Shown: one piece after another, positions 6,570 to 7,190 of the stretch
Numbering within the stretch: the first letter of the stretch is position 1
How the letters are laid out: each line of letters begins with the position of its first letter
NCBI GenBank assembly: GCA_023264915.1
Contig: JAHFUU010000122.1
Span: 1-7,190 of the forward strand
Origin: Microthrixaceae bacterium
Lineage (GTDB): Bacteria; Actinomycetota; Acidimicrobiia; Acidimicrobiales; Acidimicrobilacustridaceae
Reading direction: 5' to 3'
Length of the DNA: 7,190 bases
Program-made: the position numbers and the translations under genes
Notes under the pieces: generated by a model
The model's input: only the letters and a program-made list of their open reading frames with translations
Databases searched by the model: none
Told to the model about the DNA's origin: nothing

Positions 6570-7190
6570 GTGGAGAACTACGACGCGATCATCATCGGGG
6601 CGGGATACGGAGGCGTGACAGCGGGGGCGCTCCTCGCCAAGGCTGGCAAGAAGGTGCTGCTGGTCGACAAGACCAACCACGCCGGAGGCAAGGCCCAGAC
6701 CATCTCCAAGAACGGCTACTCCTATGAGATGTGGCCAGTGCTGAGCCTTCCCGCCGATGACTCGCGCTTTCACGAACTGGTCGGCGAGCTCGAAATCGGT
6801 GACAAGGCTCCATTGATCGTGCCCGAGGGCGATCATGCGGTAGAGCTCAAGTACCGAAACGTGGCCGGTGCGTGGAACAGCTACGTCGGCCCTTCGAAGC
6901 AGGCCGAGGACCCGCTTGCGGTTGACCGGCTCGAGTCGACCTTCGGCGTCGATGCCGACGGCGTCGAGAAGATGATGGCTCTGGTCGGGCAGGTCTTCGC
7001 CATGTCCGAGGACGAGCTTGATGAGCTCGACGAGACCGGGATGCTCGGGTGGATGAACAGCTTCGGGGTTCCTGATCCGGTGATCGCCTACATGTCCACC
7101 ATCTTGAACCTCGTCTTCGTCGCGCCCGTCGACAAGATCGCCGTCTCAGAGGGCGTTCGGACGCTGCGCCAGCTCTTCTTGGGCGGCGGG
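6570..7190 (+). CDS. FAD-dependent CrtI-like oxidoreductase 3, 3'-truncated
   Basis: The frame is open from GTG 6570 to the right edge, giving the first 207 residues of a third flavoprotein. It begins with a classical N-terminal Rossmann motif, YDAIIIGAGYGG (4-15), then Asp33 at the end of strand 2 (LLVDK) and AGGKAQT (38-44), the usual phytoene-desaturase/RETSAT-like arrangement. Later it has ILNLVFVAPVDKIAVSEGVRTLRQLFLGGG, matching the family's central region before the expected substrate-access block. It differs from the two upstream paralogues, with GYGG in place of GPNG and Asp in place of Glu as ribose ligand, and lacks their N-terminal extension, so it belongs to another branch. The C-terminal FAD motif must lie beyond the window. 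It is probably co-transcribed with the two upstream oxidoreductases. Substrate unknown. Confidence 0.88.
   Translation, partial: MENYDAIIIGAGYGGVTAGALLAKAGKKVLLVDKTNHAGGKAQTISKNGYSYEMWPVLSLPADDSRFHELVGELEIGDKAPLIVPEGDHAVELKYRNVAGAWNSYVGPSKQAEDPLAVDRLESTFGVDADGVEKMMALVGQVFAMSEDELDELDETGMLGWMNSFGVPDPVIAYMSTILNLVFVAPVDKIAVSEGVRTLRQLFLGGG

Noticed and set aside
2994..7190. Carotenoid biosynthesis cluster
   Set aside because: The enzymes are CrtI-like by fold, but no phytoene synthase, GGPP synthase or cyclase is present, and the closest resemblance of the first two is to PYROXD2-type proteins of unsettled function.

Overview
The window is high-GC bacterial DNA with actinobacterial character: G/C-rich third codon positions, purine-rich ribosome binding sites, GTG starts, and an acyl-CoA dehydrogenase of the type common in actinobacterial lipid and sterol degradation. 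No gene here fixes the genus. There are no RNA genes, mobile elements or CRISPR arrays that I can see.

Layout. (1) Positions 2-625 (+) hold the 3' part of a YceI-family gene, a family of exported lipid/isoprenoid-binding beta-barrels; its 5' end lies outside the window. (2) Positions 626-722 form a short convergent gap with a weak, T-less inverted repeat. (3) Positions 723-1907 (-) encode a complete acyl-CoA dehydrogenase. (4) Positions 1908-2319 are a divergent control region. It carries a perfect 14-bp palindrome matching the TnnAACnnGTTnnA consensus known for KstR, the TetR-family sterol-catabolism repressor, a second near-match, and a plausible promoter overlapping that second site. (5) From 2320 to the right edge runs a tight co-directional gene set: an unrecognised 225-aa protein with a small folded N-terminal domain and a long disordered basic tail; then, overlapping it by ATGA, a 596-aa FAD-dependent CrtI/PYROXD2-like oxidoreductase; a second oxidoreductase (562 aa, GTG start); and a third, more distant one cut by the window end (GTG start at 6570).

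Interpretation. The acyl-CoA dehydrogenase and the oxidoreductase operon share one divergent intergenic region with operator-like sites, so co-regulation is likely. The inferred theme is oxidation of a hydrophobic, CoA-activated or polyisoprenoid/sterol-like substrate. The substrate, the purpose of three tandem CrtI-like paralogues, and the role of the leading unknown protein cannot be read from sequence. That operon is the most promising candidate for an undescribed system here.
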